Positions 1 to 8,470 of a stretch of 64,000 nt of DNA are shown here, in pieces. Each line of letters begins with the position of its first letter. Within the stretch, counting starts at the first letter, position 1. Source of the stretch: Bacillota bacterium (GTDB lineage: Bacteria; Bacillota; Bacilli; Paenibacillales; Paenibacillaceae); NCBI GenBank assembly GCA_023391635.1, contig JAEWAQ010000083.1:1-64000 (forward strand), read 5' to 3'. The position numbers and the translations under genes were made by a program. The notes beneath the pieces were generated by a model. It was not told the DNA's origin. It ran no database searches and was given only the letters and a program-made list of their open reading frames with translations.

Positions 1-78
1 ACGGCTGCCTTCTCTGCGGTGAGAGTTTATTCCGTAAACGTCCTGTTATCGATTGCTAAGCCTGCTTATCGTATCGAG

Positions 79-681
79 CTACATCTCCAACTGCAGCATT
101 TCCAGCCGCATTCCTTCCAATCGACGCTTGGCGTCCTCCGCTTCCTTGAGATCGCCGTTCTGCAGCGCTTCGTGCAAAACCGCAAGCTCGTAATCGAGTT
201 CAAGGCGCAGGACAGACGCACGCTGCTCCGCGCGATTCGATTTGAACGCCTTTATCATGTCTTCCACCGTAATCTGGGGTTTCTTCTGGTAAATAATCCG
301 ATGCTCCATGCCCGACACCTCCACCATGCGGATGATTTCTCCGAACATAATGTTCTCGATGAGGATCTGGCGGTCGCGAAACCGCTTGACGATCGCGTGA
401 CCCCTGGAATCGCCGATCAGCTTCTCCATCCACTGTGACAACCGTTCATCTCTGACCAGATAATCCCCCACCATCTTGTACCGACCATGAGACCTTTGAA
501 AACGAAACTTGAGCAGCTTGCGGCCTGTACGCACGGATACGATGAATTGAATTTCACTTTCGTTCCAATACAGCGAGTAGCCTTGCTGAATCAATTCGCG
601 GATCAAATTTTGCACCTGCCGCCTGTCGAACCGAACCTCGAGATTGCAATACTCCACCTCATGACTGCGATTCACGGCCAC
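79..681 (-). CDS. conserved hypothetical protein, 200 aa
   Basis: I do not recognise this protein family. The frame encodes 200 residues, rich in charged residues, with no signal peptide or membrane segment, so it is probably cytosolic. The N-terminal half looks like a mixed alpha/beta fold (EVEYCNLEVRFDRRQ, then aromatic beta-like stretches). The last ~60 residues are helical and heptad-like, rich in Glu, Leu and Arg, and could form a coiled coil. It is divergent from the DUF1054 gene to its right, with about 150 bases between them that must hold both promoters. Its stop lies close to the left edge, so its downstream context is unknown. The long open frame and codon use similar to the neighbours support a real gene. 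Confidence 0.75.
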   Translation of the reverse strand: MAVNRSHEVEYCNLEVRFDRRQVQNLIRELIQQGYSLYWNESEIQFIVSVRTGRKLLKFRFQRSHGRYKMVGDYLVRDERLSQWMEKLIGDSRGHAIVKRFRDRQILIENIMFGEIIRMVEVSGMEHRIIYQKKPQITVEDMIKAFKSNRAEQRASVLRLELDYELAVLHEALQNGDLKEAEDAKRRLEGMRLEMLQLEM

Positions 682-829
682 CCACCTCCTCCTGCGACTT
701 TCGCACGACTAGAGTTTGACCGAATGTTCAGACAATTCGTATTTCTTATTCTTATCTTATACTCCATTGTATGTGATGGCAACTTGGTTTCTTGACTATT
801 TTCCCTTATGATGATGGATAGTGTGAAAA

Positions 830-1489
830 ATGACATTAAACGAGGTGATCCCCCTGGAGAACGTCAACATTCCGGGATTCGGACAAGCGGATTTCTCCGC
901 CATGGAGGCTGAGGGGCTGGAGGGCCGGATGCAGGCGATCATCGGCATCGTTCGTCCGAAGCTGGAAGCGATCGGTGCAGCGCTGGCTCCAACGCTTAGC
1001 GAGATCTGCGGAGAAAGCATGACGCCGCACGTGGCAAAGCATGCCCGCCGTTCCGTAAACCCGCCGGCGGATACTTGGGTGGCTTGGTCGCGGAATCCGA
1101 GAGGCTACAAGATGCATCCGCATTTTCAGGTCGGCATCTGGCCGACGCACGTGTTCATGCAATTCGCCATCATCTACGAATGCCCGAATAAAGCCGAGTT
1201 CGCGGAAAACGCGCTGCGCGAGCTTGCATCCATTCGCAAGGCGGTGCCGGATCATTACGTCTGGTCCAAGGATCATATGCGGCCCGAAGGCACCTCGCAC
1301 GGCCAGTTAACGGATGAACAATTGGCCGATTGGCTCGGACGGCTGAAGACGGTGAAGGCGGCGGAAATCACTTGCGGCATCCACGTCATGCGGGGCGATC
1401 CGCTGCTGACGGACGGGCCAGGCGTGCTGCGCAAGGCTGCGGAGACGTTCCGCACGCTTCTGCCTCTGTATCGAATGGCGGGAAGGTAG
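830..1489 (+). CDS. yktB: DUF1054 (YktB-like) protein
   Basis: About 219 residues, matching the full length of the DUF1054/YktB family of Firmicutes, whose function is unknown. The pattern NIPGFGQADF at the N-terminus, the HVAKHARRSVNPP region and the WVAWSRNPRGYKMHPHF region in the middle are typical of the family. It is a soluble alpha/beta protein with no signal peptide. The start is uncertain. The ATG given has only a weak ribosome site, while a GAGGTG sits eight codons further in, just before a CTG codon; family members usually begin close to that second point, so the true start may lie near position 854. The nitroreductase gene converges on it about 20 bases away. Confidence 0.85.
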   Translation: MTLNEVIPLENVNIPGFGQADFSAMEAEGLEGRMQAIIGIVRPKLEAIGAALAPTLSEICGESMTPHVAKHARRSVNPPADTWVAWSRNPRGYKMHPHFQVGIWPTHVFMQFAIIYECPNKAEFAENALRELASIRKAVPDHYVWSKDHMRPEGTSHGQLTDEQLADWLGRLKTVKAAEITCGIHVMRGDPLLTDGPGVLRKAAETFRTLLPLYRMAGR

Positions 1490-1509
1490 TCATTCAGGCC
1501 GACGGAACG

Positions 1510-2082
1510 CTATTCCGTCAGCCATACCGTCTTCGCGGTTGCGGACGACCGCTCTGCCGGTGGCGGCGCCATGTCGGGATAACCGATGTAGATCAATCCG
1601 ACGACCTCGTCGTTCTCCGCAAGCCCAAGCGCCCGCTTCATTGCCGGATGGTGGACAGGTTCGCCGGTCCGCCAGATCGCGCCGAGCCCGCAGGCATGAG
1701 CGGTCAGCAGCATATTTTGCACAGCCGCATGCACGGCCGCGAGTTCTTCGGCGCGCAGCACCTTGGGCGCCTGCGAAGGCGAACAAGCAACCGCGATCAC
1801 GACAGGCGCGCGCAGCGCCTTTGCAGGTTCGCGGGCGAGCCGCTGTTCCCGTTCCTCCTCCGCAACGCCTTCCAGCGCCTCAGCCGCGATTTCCGCATAG
1901 GCTCTGCCCAGCTTCAGACGTCCGTCCCCTGTAACGACAACAAACTTCCACGGCTCCGTGCGGTAGTGATTGGGCGCCCATATCGCCGATTCGACGATGC
2001 GCTCGATGAGCGTCCGCGGCACCGGGTCCGCTTTCACTTTCCCGATGCTGCGACGCGTCCGGATCGCTTCCTGCAAGTCCAT
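1510..2082 (-). CDS. nitroreductase family protein
   Basis: 190 residues, the usual size for the small FMN-dependent nitroreductases (YdjA/TdsD-like). The N-terminal TRRSIGKVKADPVPR is the conserved FMN-phosphate binding region. It is followed by AIWAPNHYRTEPWKFVVV, in which the NHYRTEPW stretch matches the NHR-TxPW motif of this group. The C-terminal LGLAENDEVVGLIYIGYPD is also typical. Such enzymes reduce nitro compounds or quinones in the cytosol with NAD(P)H; the physiological substrate cannot be read from sequence. A good AGGAG lies upstream of the ATG. The MFS transporter gene lies upstream on the same strand with a gap of about 36 bases, since its stop (2119) precedes this start (2082), so the two may be cotranscribed. 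Confidence 0.9.
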   Translation of the reverse strand: MDLQEAIRTRRSIGKVKADPVPRTLIERIVESAIWAPNHYRTEPWKFVVVTGDGRLKLGRAYAEIAAEALEGVAEEEREQRLAREPAKALRAPVVIAVACSPSQAPKVLRAEELAAVHAAVQNMLLTAHACGLGAIWRTGEPVHHPAMKRALGLAENDEVVGLIYIGYPDMAPPPAERSSATAKTVWLTE

Positions 2083-2118
2083 ATAAAGTCATCTCCTGTA
2101 TCTATAATTGAATTTATC

Positions 2119-3300
2119 TTATGAAGCCGAGTGCGAAATGGCATGCCGGTCGAGATTAAGGAAGCGCGCCAGCAAGATCAAGGCGCCAAGCGACAGCACG
2201 CCTGAGGCGACGAACGGCAGCCATTGCGTAACGCCGAGCAGCAGCGTTCCGAGCGTCGGCCCGACGATCCGGCCCAGGCTGTCCATCGAGGAGCTGAGGC
2301 CGGATGCCGTCCCTTGGTCGACCGTCGTCTTCTGGGTGATGAGCGATGTTACGCAAGGACGCAGCAGCGCGTTGCCGACACCGAACACGCCGAGGCAGAT
2401 CGTTGCCTGAACCCAGCTGCCCGCCATAAGCAGCAGAAAGAATCCCGCCGCAGACAGCACCAGCCCCACCGCGATAAACGTGCCTTCCTGACCGTTTTTC
2501 ACGTAGCGACGCACGATTCCCCCCTGTACCAGCGCGCCGACCAGGCCGCAGAAGAAGAACATAAAGCCGACCTGCATAACCGTCACGTCGAACTTTTTCA
2601 TCCCGTACAATTGCAGTGTCGCTTCCAGAATCGCAAGCGAGAACGTGACGAAGAACGCCAGTGCATATAAATATTTGAGGGAGCCCTGAAACGCCGTCCA
2701 TCGCGATACCCGCTTGCGGCTGCGTGCCTCGGCCCGCTTCTCCGGCGTAAGCGATTCCTTCAGCTTCATCCAGGCGGCGAAGAAGGTAAGCAAGGACAGC
2801 AGCGCCGCGGCAAAGAACGGCGTATGGTGGGTGATCTTGCTGAGCAATCCGCCGAACAGGGGGCCGAACGTGAAGCCCATGCCGATGCTCATGCCGACGA
2901 CGGCCATGCCTTTCGTACGCTGTTCATTTGTCGTCACGTCCGCCACATAAGCGACGATACAAGCCGTTACCGCGCCGGAGAACAAGCCGCCCAAGATGCG
3001 CGACGCGTACATGAGCCAGAGGTTGTCGCCGGATATGCCGAATAAGAAGAAGCTGACGCTGAAACCGAGCACGCCGATCATGATGACCGGGCGGCGCCCG
3101 ATTCGCTCGGACAATCCGCCCCACACCGGGGCGAGAATGAAGGACATGAGCGAATAAAGCGTAAGCATCGGCCCGACGTGCCAATTCGCCGCTTCCGGAC
3201 TGACGTCGGTAACCAACTGCGGCAGCACGGGTATGATAATGCCGAATCCGATAAACACCGTGAACAACATGAGACCCACGATTGCCAATTTGCTTTTCAC
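2119..3300 (-). CDS. MFS transporter (drug-efflux type)
   Basis: 393 residues with about 12 hydrophobic segments, the size and layout of drug:proton antiporters of the major facilitator superfamily. Visible motifs are GGLSERIGRRPVIMIG (motif A, loop 2-3) and GFGIIIPVLPQL in helix 1, as in tetracycline and multidrug exporters of Gram-positives. It sits in the cytoplasmic membrane; the substrate is unknown. I chose the GTG at 3300 because GAGGAGAG lies nine bases before it and the first helix starts directly after. The open frame runs another 70 codons upstream, but that extension is charged and has no family resemblance. The nitroreductase follows closely downstream, so the pair may respond to a shared toxic compound (inference). 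Confidence 0.88.
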   Translation of the reverse strand: MKSKLAIVGLMLFTVFIGFGIIIPVLPQLVTDVSPEAANWHVGPMLTLYSLMSFILAPVWGGLSERIGRRPVIMIGVLGFSVSFFLFGISGDNLWLMYASRILGGLFSGAVTACIVAYVADVTTNEQRTKGMAVVGMSIGMGFTFGPLFGGLLSKITHHTPFFAAALLSLLTFFAAWMKLKESLTPEKRAEARSRKRVSRWTAFQGSLKYLYALAFFVTFSLAILEATLQLYGMKKFDVTVMQVGFMFFFCGLVGALVQGGIVRRYVKNGQEGTFIAVGLVLSAAGFFLLLMAGSWVQATICLGVFGVGNALLRPCVTSLITQKTTVDQGTASGLSSSMDSLGRIVGPTLGTLLLGVTQWLPFVASGVLSLGALILLARFLNLDRHAISHSAS

Positions 3301-3562
3301 GCCAACATTCTCTCCTCGCGAATGGATCCTGATGAATACGTTGCAACCCAAATGGTAGCATAGTCTCCGGCTTACCTCCAAATGCTCATTCATGACAATT
3401 ATGTGGCGGGCGAGGCGCATCCGCTCGGATGTCAAACGAATGTTGGACGATTGCCTGCGAAGCGCTGTCGATTTCCCTTGTTTTTTGTTATACTCAGGCT
3501 TGTTGGGCATCCAGTATCAACTATCATCTCTCGAGCTCTATTTCGGAAAGGCAGGACCTTCA

Positions 3563-5035
3563 ATGGATCAAACACGCACACCGCTCTTCGACGCGCTGCG
3601 CCGGCACGCGGAGGCCAGCCCGCTGCAATTCCATATTCCCGGACACAAGCGCGGGGCGGGCATGGACCCGGAATTCCGGGATTTCATCGGCCGTAATGCG
3701 CTTTCCATCGATCTGATCAACATTGCCCCGCTGGACGATCTGCATCAACCGACAGGCGTCATCATGGAAGCCCAGCGGCTGGCGGCCGAGGCGTTCGGCG
3801 CGGACGCGACCTACTTCTCCGTCCAAGGCACGAGTACGGCGATCATGACGATGATTCTGTCGGTCTGCGGACAAGGCGATAAAATCATCGTCCCGCGCAA
3901 CGTTCATAAATCGATCCTGTCCGCGATCATCTTCGCCGGCGCCAGGCCCGTGTTCCTGTCTCCTGTCCGGGACCGCAATCTCGGCATCGACCACGGGATT
4001 ACGACCAGCTCGGTTCGGCGCGCGCTGGAACGGCACCCTGACGCCGCCGCGGTACTTGTCATCAATCCGACTTATTTCGGCGTGTGCACCCATTTGAAGG
4101 AAATCGTCGATCTCGTCCATGAATACGATATTCCGGTGCTGGTGGATGAAGCGCACGGCGCGCTCATCCACTTCTCGGACCGGCTTCCGCTATCTGCCAT
4201 GCAAGCCGGCGCCGACATGGCCGCGACCAGCATGCACAAGCTCGGCGGATCGATGACCCAGAGCTCCATCCTGAACGTACGCGCAGGACTTGTGAACCTG
4301 CAACGTATCCAGACGATACTGAGCATGCTTACGACGACTTCGACTTCCTATCCGTTGCTGGCTTCGCTGGATACGGCACGCAGACAGCTTGCGCTGCGAG
4401 GCAAAGAGCTTGCGGATCGAACCGTGGCGCTTGCCGAGAAGACACGCACCGCCATTAACGAGATCGATGGCTTGTACTGTTTCGGAGAGGAAATCCTCGG
4501 GGAAGAAGCAACCTATGCGCTGGATCCGACGAAGCTGACGATCCATGTGCGCCATCTGGGCATGACGGGATACGACGCGGAAAATTGGCTGCGAGACCGA
4601 TTCAATATCGAGGTTGAGCTCAGCGATATGTACAATATTTTGTGCCTGGCTACGCCCGGCGACGACGGCGAAGCGCTGGAGGCGCTTGTTCGCGCGTTGC
4701 GCGAGATGGCGGAACAGTATCGGCAGCATGCAGCAGAGGTGAAAGAGATCGCCGTGGAAATCCCGGAGATCCCCCACCTTTCGCTGACGCCGCGCGACGC
4801 CTTCCTCGGCGAGACGGAGCTTGTGCCGTTCAAAGAAGCAGCCGGCCGCATCATCGCCGAGTTTATTTACGTCTATCCGCCGGGAATTCCTATTCTGCTG
4901 CCTGGAGAAATCATCTCGCAGGAGAACATCGATTATATTACGGACCATATCCAAGTCGGATTGCCGGTGAAAGGACCGGAAGATCGGACCGTGACGAACG
5001 TCAAAGTCATCGTTGAGGAGAGCGCAATCTCGTAA
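3563..5035 (+). CDS. Orn/Lys/Arg decarboxylase family PLP enzyme
   Basis: 490 residues, typical of the short Firmicutes decarboxylases related to B. subtilis SpeA/YaaO, which lack the N-terminal wing domain. The PLP fold is clear: FHIPGHKRGAG near residue 23, DEAHGA at 195-200, and the PLP lysine K226 in SMHKLGGSMTQ. The C-terminal domain ends with the YPPGIPILLPGE motif of the group. It should decarboxylate a basic amino acid (arginine, lysine or ornithine) for polyamine synthesis, in the cytosol; the substrate cannot be settled from motifs. The ATG at 3563 follows an AAAGGCAGGA ribosome site, and the open frame before it does not resemble the family. A DUF1885 gene follows on the same strand after 48 bases. 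Confidence 0.93.
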   Translation: MDQTRTPLFDALRRHAEASPLQFHIPGHKRGAGMDPEFRDFIGRNALSIDLINIAPLDDLHQPTGVIMEAQRLAAEAFGADATYFSVQGTSTAIMTMILSVCGQGDKIIVPRNVHKSILSAIIFAGARPVFLSPVRDRNLGIDHGITTSSVRRALERHPDAAAVLVINPTYFGVCTHLKEIVDLVHEYDIPVLVDEAHGALIHFSDRLPLSAMQAGADMAATSMHKLGGSMTQSSILNVRAGLVNLQRIQTILSMLTTTSTSYPLLASLDTARRQLALRGKELADRTVALAEKTRTAINEIDGLYCFGEEILGEEATYALDPTKLTIHVRHLGMTGYDAENWLRDRFNIEVELSDMYNILCLATPGDDGEALEALVRALREMAEQYRQHAAEVKEIAVEIPEIPHLSLTPRDAFLGETELVPFKEAAGRIIAEFIYVYPPGIPILLPGEIISQENIDYITDHIQVGLPVKGPEDRTVTNVKVIVEESAIS

Positions 5036-5083
5036 TTGCCACTGGTAAAAGGAAATGCTATCATGAGCGTGGAGGTGCTGAAG

Positions 5084-5503
5084 ATGAGTCAGAGCGCTTA
5101 CATATCGTTAGTGCAAGGTTCGAAGATGGACGCGATCACGATTGATGGCGTCAAGGAGCAGCTTCGCCAATACCAGGAACAGACAGAGCTCACCGGACGC
5201 CAGCTCGGCTGGGATTATGCCGATGCCGCCTTCCCTTATGCCATCGAGCAGAAGCCGGAAGCGCAGGATCAGTGGTTCTACCTGAAGGGCAGAAATCCGC
5301 TGTACCGCTATATTGTCATCGGTACGGGCGAGCGCGAAGCGGATGGGGCTTCCATCCCTTACATTCAAGTCGTCCTTCCCGACGGTTCGACCCATGGCGA
5401 TAAAGCCAAGGCCAATGAACTGTGCAAGTGGATCGGCAAGCGCCTGCAAGCAGAAGTGAAATTGTTCAACGGCCGTACATTCTACTTCAATCCGCGCAAA
5501 TAG
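5084..5503 (+). CDS. DUF1885-like small protein
   Basis: 139 residues, soluble, with no signal peptide. The sequence resembles the DUF1885 family of Bacillus and Paenibacillus: an N-terminal strand SAYISLVQGS, a helix that carries VKEQLRQYQEQT, then YADAAFPYAIE, and a C-terminal beta region that ends FNGRTFYFNPRK. The function is unknown. I chose the ATG at 5084 because GGAGGTG lies just before it; earlier in-frame ATGs lack such a site. It follows the decarboxylase gene closely and is probably cotranscribed with it. It converges on the DUF3055 gene with a 2-base gap. The family name rests on recall of the pattern. Confidence 0.75.
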   Translation: MSQSAYISLVQGSKMDAITIDGVKEQLRQYQEQTELTGRQLGWDYADAAFPYAIEQKPEAQDQWFYLKGRNPLYRYIVIGTGEREADGASIPYIQVVLPDGSTHGDKAKANELCKWIGKRLQAEVKLFNGRTFYFNPRK

Positions 5504-5505
5504 GC

Positions 5506-5796
5506 CTAATATTGCTCCGTCATCTGCATCGTCGGAAGCCGTTGCCCCAGCAGCGTCCTGATCTCATCAGCCGCCTGGGGATCGCCGACGAGGAATCTCG
5601 TCCGCAGCAGGTCGGCATCTTTCAAATCGTCGGCGCACATCGGCACGGACCTTCCGGATTGCATGCAGATGACCAGCGGCTTGCCGAAAAATTGGCTCGT
5701 ATACACGATAGCGAAATCAAACCGGCTTCCCTCGGTCACGCATCCGACGAAGTTGACATTCGAAGTTTCCGTCGTATCGTACAAAGAATCAAGCAT
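5506..5796 (-). CDS. DUF3055-like protein
   Basis: 96 residues beginning with LDSLYDTTETSNVNFVG, the pattern of the DUF3055 (SAV0927-like) family of small cytosolic proteins in Bacillales, function unknown. The rest contains RFDFAIVYTSQFFGKPLV and a C-terminal LLRTRFLVGD. Two ATGs lie six bases apart. The second (5796) is preferred because the GGGGAGGG site stands at a workable distance from it and almost touches the first. The gene ends three bases from the DUF1885 stop on the opposite strand. Confidence 0.75.
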   Translation of the reverse strand: MLDSLYDTTETSNVNFVGCVTEGSRFDFAIVYTSQFFGKPLVICMQSGRSVPMCADDLKDADLLRTRFLVGDPQAADEIRTLLGQRLPTMQMTEQY

Positions 5797-5908
5797 CCTC
5801 ATTCCCTCCCCAGTGTTAATTTTCAGAATATTTGATTTATTCTATCATCGATCTTTTGTCCCAAACAAGCGAAAATTGGCCTATTTTTTCCCATTCAGAA
5901 CAAAAAAA

Positions 5909-5952
5909 TAACGGCGCGTCCCGAATGGTTATCCCGGGTACTGCGCCGCTCG
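5909..5952 (-). terminator. rho-independent terminator after the DUF1292 gene
   Basis: On the minus strand a GC-rich inverted repeat (CGGCGC...GCGCCG with internal CCCG/CGGG pairing) is followed by TTATTTTTTT. It lies directly downstream of the DUF1292 stop. Confidence 0.8.
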
Positions 5953-5975
5953 AAGCTCGGATTTTGGCGATCGTG

Positions 5976-6284
5976 TCACTGATTTTCTTCGTCTTCCGCC
6001 TCCTGGGCGGCCAATTCTTCGTATACCTTCATGACGCGTTCCCACTCTTCGTCATCCTCGATATTGACAAGAACCTCATCCTCGCCGTCTTCCTCGATGC
6101 GGAAGATGACGCCTTCATCCTCCGGATCGTTGCGGTCGAGAAGTACGGCATAAGCCTGGTCGCCGGTTTCAAACGTATAGACGAGCACCATCTCGTGTTC
6201 GTTGCCGTCCTCGTCGGTGACGACAAACACCGCTTCTTCGTCATGATCGTGGTTGCAGTTCTCGTCATGGACATGATCGCTCAT
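5976..6284 (-). CDS. DUF1292 (YrzB-like) acidic protein
   Basis: 102 residues, very acidic. It opens with a His/Asp-rich stretch (MSDHVHDENCNHDHDEE) and continues into the DUF1292 fold (FVVTDEDGNEHEMVLVYTFE, YAVLLDRND, FRIEEDGEDEVL). The family is widespread in Firmicutes, often near yrrK and alaS, and its function is unknown. The His/Cys/Asp cluster at the N-terminus could bind metal, but this is inference. The ATG at 6284 is chosen because it follows GGGGG and starts the family core; an upstream in-frame ATG adds 13 residues without support. A terminator stands on each side (5909-5952 and 6353-6392), so the gene is probably transcribed alone. Confidence 0.85.
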   Translation of the reverse strand: MSDHVHDENCNHDHDEEAVFVVTDEDGNEHEMVLVYTFETGDQAYAVLLDRNDPEDEGVIFRIEEDGEDEVLVNIEDDEEWERVMKVYEELAAQEAEDEENQ

Positions 6285-6352
6285 GGCGAACCCCCGTTCC
6301 ATTCGGTTAATGTAACTTTCCAACGTATCGTATCATGTCACCCAGGCCGGGT

Positions 6353-6392
6353 CAAACAAAAAAGCCCTCCGTTCAAGGTTATACGGAGGAGC
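6353..6392 (-). terminator. rho-independent terminator after the stalk-like protein gene
   Basis: Minus-strand inverted repeat CCTCCGT...ACGGAGG followed by GCTTTTTTG, placed about 20 bases after the stop of the gene at 6415-6993. Confidence 0.85.
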
Positions 6393-6414
6393 TTGTGTGT
6401 ACCGTTATTGATCG

Positions 6415-6993
6415 TCAACCTTTCACGGACGTGATCGACTTCTCGGATACGACTTGCATGGAGGCATCGCTGCTGTTCAAAGCCATATAGAAACGAATCG
6501 TGTACGGTCCGGCGGCGTTGAAATCATATGTGATATCCTTCGTCTTGAACCAGAAGTCGTACTTGGTCGGAAAATCCTTGTCCGAAGAGTCGCGGCCGTC
6601 GATCAGTGTCTCTTCCCCATACGGGTCCGTGATCGTAACTTTAAAAGCCGATATATCGGTCTTCAAGCTGTCAATCTGCGCAAACACGTTGAACTTGGTG
6701 CGTCCCTTCGTCACCGATCCGAACGGATTGTCGCCCTTCATCGTAAACATATGGACATTCGGCTTGTAGATCGAAGCTCGCTTCGCTTCATTGTCCCAGG
6801 ATACCAATGCTTGCATCGCCCTGGACAACGCTCCGACGCCTACGTAAGCCTTGTTGTCGACCAGCAAGCCGCCCTCCAGCTCTATCTTGTTGAGTTCTAC
6901 CCGAACGCTCTGGGTGATCGACTCGGCGAATGCGGCTGTACCGAATACCAGCGTAAGCACCACGACCATGACGAGCAATTTCCGAACCTTCAT
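6415..6993 (-). CDS. secreted protein with a copper-amine-oxidase-N-like (stalk) domain
   Basis: 192 residues with a clear signal peptide: MKVRKLLVMVVVLTLVFG then a cleavage-like TAAFAES. The region VRVELNKIELEGGLLVDNKAYV and the following helix ALSRAMQALVSWDNEAKRA match the start of the copper amine oxidase N-terminal (stalk) domain that is abundant in secreted Paenibacillus proteins; the enzyme itself is absent. The remainder is beta-rich and unfamiliar. It is likely exported and wall- or surface-associated; its role is unknown. The ATG at 6993 follows GGAGGG at good distance. The gene is monocistronic, with a terminator behind it and the divergent MBL gene 230 bases to its right. Confidence 0.75.
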   Translation of the reverse strand: MKVRKLLVMVVVLTLVFGTAAFAESITQSVRVELNKIELEGGLLVDNKAYVGVGALSRAMQALVSWDNEAKRASIYKPNVHMFTMKGDNPFGSVTKGRTKFNVFAQIDSLKTDISAFKVTITDPYGEETLIDGRDSSDKDFPTKYDFWFKTKDITYDFNAAGPYTIRFYMALNSSDASMQVVSEKSITSVKG

Positions 6994-7225
6994 GCCTGTA
7001 CCCTCCGTTGATTCACGCATCAGTTGCTGTAAATGTTAATACCTGATTGCATGGAAAAAGTTGCGGAGTTCGCCACATATTTTTTGCATGGTCCATTCTC
7101 TCGCTGCTGTTCAGAAATCGTTCAGCCTCCAAAGGTATACTACTGTTCCAGTGAGGCAAATTATGGTACATTAAAAAAGGTTCGTCGAAAAGCGATCTGG
7201 TACCCAGCGAGAAGGAGGTTGCCGT

Positions 7226-7996
7226 TTGAAACTGCGCATGTTGGGCACTGGCAACGCTTTTGCCAAAGCCTATTACAATAATAACGCCTTACTTGAAACC
7301 GGCGGCCGAACGTTAATGATTGACTGCGGAACGACTGCGCCAAGGGCGCTGTACGAGCTAGGGATCGGCTTCGATACCATCGACGCGATTCTCGTTTCGC
7401 ACATTCATGCCGATCATATTGGCGGACTGGAAGAGTTCGCGTTTCAATGCAAATTTGTTTATCGGCGCAAGCCGGTACTATATATTTCAGACCAGCTGAT
7501 CGAACCGCTCTGGGAACACTCCCTTCGTGGCGGACTGGAACAAGAGGGCTTCCACTCGCTCTACGATTACTTCGACGTGCGGCAGCTGAAAGCTGGCGTC
7601 CCTGCGCACGTGTTGCCTGGGCTGAAAGTCGAACTCGTACATACTTCGCATATTCCCGGCAAAACAAGCTACTCGATTCTGTTGAACGACCATTTCTTCT
7701 ACACGGCCGATATGGTATTCGATCGGGAATTGCTTGAGCGATTGGTGAGCGAGCGCGGCGTGTCCGTGATCTTCCACGACTGCCAGCTGCATCCGCCCGG
7801 CTTCGTTCACGCGGATTTGCCCAAGCTGCTGACGCTTCCCGAGGAGCTTCAACAGATGATCTATCTGATGCACTACGGCGACGACCAGCCGGAATTCGTT
7901 GGCCAGACAGGCCGGATGAAATTCGTGGAACAACATAAAGTTTATGAGATTCGGCCCGATTCGGTGGTACTTATGGACGAAATCCGGTATAATTAA
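7226..7996 (+). CDS. MBL-fold metallo-hydrolase
   Basis: 256 residues of the metallo-beta-lactamase superfamily, close in style to RNase Z/YhfI-like proteins. The N-terminus LRMLGTGNAFAK is the first strand and loop, HIHADHIGG near residues 58-66 is the HxHxDH metal-binding motif, HTSHIPGKTSYSI holds the third histidine, and YTADMVFDRELLE supplies the bridging Asp. The C-terminal MHYGDD matches the last metal ligand. It is a cytosolic hydrolase with two likely zinc ions; the substrate is unknown. Translation starts at TTG, with AAGGAGG six bases before it; no ATG is available at that point. A 33-residue membrane peptide follows 30 bases downstream. Confidence 0.9.
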   Translation: MKLRMLGTGNAFAKAYYNNNALLETGGRTLMIDCGTTAPRALYELGIGFDTIDAILVSHIHADHIGGLEEFAFQCKFVYRRKPVLYISDQLIEPLWEHSLRGGLEQEGFHSLYDYFDVRQLKAGVPAHVLPGLKVELVHTSHIPGKTSYSILLNDHFFYTADMVFDRELLERLVSERGVSVIFHDCQLHPPGFVHADLPKLLTLPEELQQMIYLMHYGDDQPEFVGQTGRMKFVEQHKVYEIRPDSVVLMDEIRYN

Positions 7997-8026
7997 AGGA
8001 GTGAATATGAGAAAGGAAGTGCACCT

Positions 8027-8128
8027 ATGCTGACGACATACATTTTTACAGCAATTATCGTTCTGCTTATTGCTTGGATGTCCCTCTGGGTGACCAAGAA
8101 AGCCTACTCGCGCAAGTGGGACGAATAA
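8027..8128 (+). CDS. 33-aa single-pass membrane peptide
   Basis: A short frame with a good ribosome site (AAAGGAAG six to eight bases before ATG). It encodes a hydrophobic helix, YIFTAIIVLLIAWMSLWV, followed by a basic tail KKAYSRKWDE. It would be a single-pass inner-membrane peptide with the charged tail in the cytosol. The function is unknown. The 3' two thirds of the gene, and the DNA after it, are repeated at 10022-10159, so this intact copy marks the left flank of an insertion. Confidence 0.65.
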   Translation: MLTTYIFTAIIVLLIAWMSLWVTKKAYSRKWDE

Positions 8129-8194
8129 TCAAGGCGATCTTGTGAACATTTGCGAATTTGCAAATTCCCGGTTGACTTCAATCCGCTCAGCTGG
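8051..8194 (+). repeat. direct repeat, left copy (flank of the insert before tRNA-Val)
   Basis: This 144-base stretch (3' part of the small membrane gene plus the region up to a TTGACT -35 box) recurs at 10022-10159 with few substitutions and one 6-base deletion. Identity stops exactly where the promoter -10 begins: here the next bases are TGTTGT, against TATGAT in the right copy. Confidence 0.9.
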
Positions 8195-8244
8195 TGTTGT
8201 GGTGACGATCAAACCTGCTTTCACCTACTATAACTACTACCTTA

Positions 8245-8278
8245 AAAACACCAATTCCAATGATGGGATGGTGTTTTT
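8245..8278 (+). terminator. rho-independent terminator
   Basis: AAAACACCA...TGGTGTTTTT, a 9-bp stem with a T run on the plus strand. It could end the transcript of the small membrane gene. It lies just before the integrase relic. Confidence 0.75.
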
Positions 8279-8280
8279 AC

Positions 8281-8391
8281 ATGTTGTTAAAGTTTGCATT
8301 TTCAGAATTTCAGAATGATCGTGTGTATCAAAACATCTCGTACCGAACACTCAAGACCTACATGATGAATTTTAAAGCGGGAGTTTGTTGA
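8281..8391 (+). pseudogene. N-terminal relic of a tyrosine integrase
   Basis: An ATG-led 36-codon frame whose translation has the pattern LLKFAFSEF...ISYRTLKTYM, as in the start of the core-binding (SAM-like) domain of phage and ICE tyrosine recombinases (family pattern: short hydrophobic start, then NxSxxTIKxY). It ends at a TGA, and a shifted frame continues for about ten codons. The catalytic domain is absent. I read it as the decayed 5' end of an integrase gene of the insert between the direct repeats. The match is short. Confidence 0.5.
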
Positions 8392-8428
8392 ATACCGTTT
8401 GTTTTGCTAACCGCTCAACAAGGTAAAA

Positions 8429-8454
8429 GAAAAAACCGCCAAGATTGACGGTTC
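8429..8454 (-). terminator. rho-independent terminator after the stalk-domain gene
   Basis: Minus strand AACCG...CGGTT followed by TTTTTTC, about 17 bases after the stop of the gene at 8471-9457. Confidence 0.7.
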
Positions 8455-8470
8455 AAGTGAACTCGGTAAG

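Noticed and set aside
8200..8245. Possible tRNA 3' end (TCAAACCTGCTTTCACC...)
   Set aside because: The T-arm cannot be paired convincingly and no acceptor partner was found, so it is only mentioned as a possible remnant.
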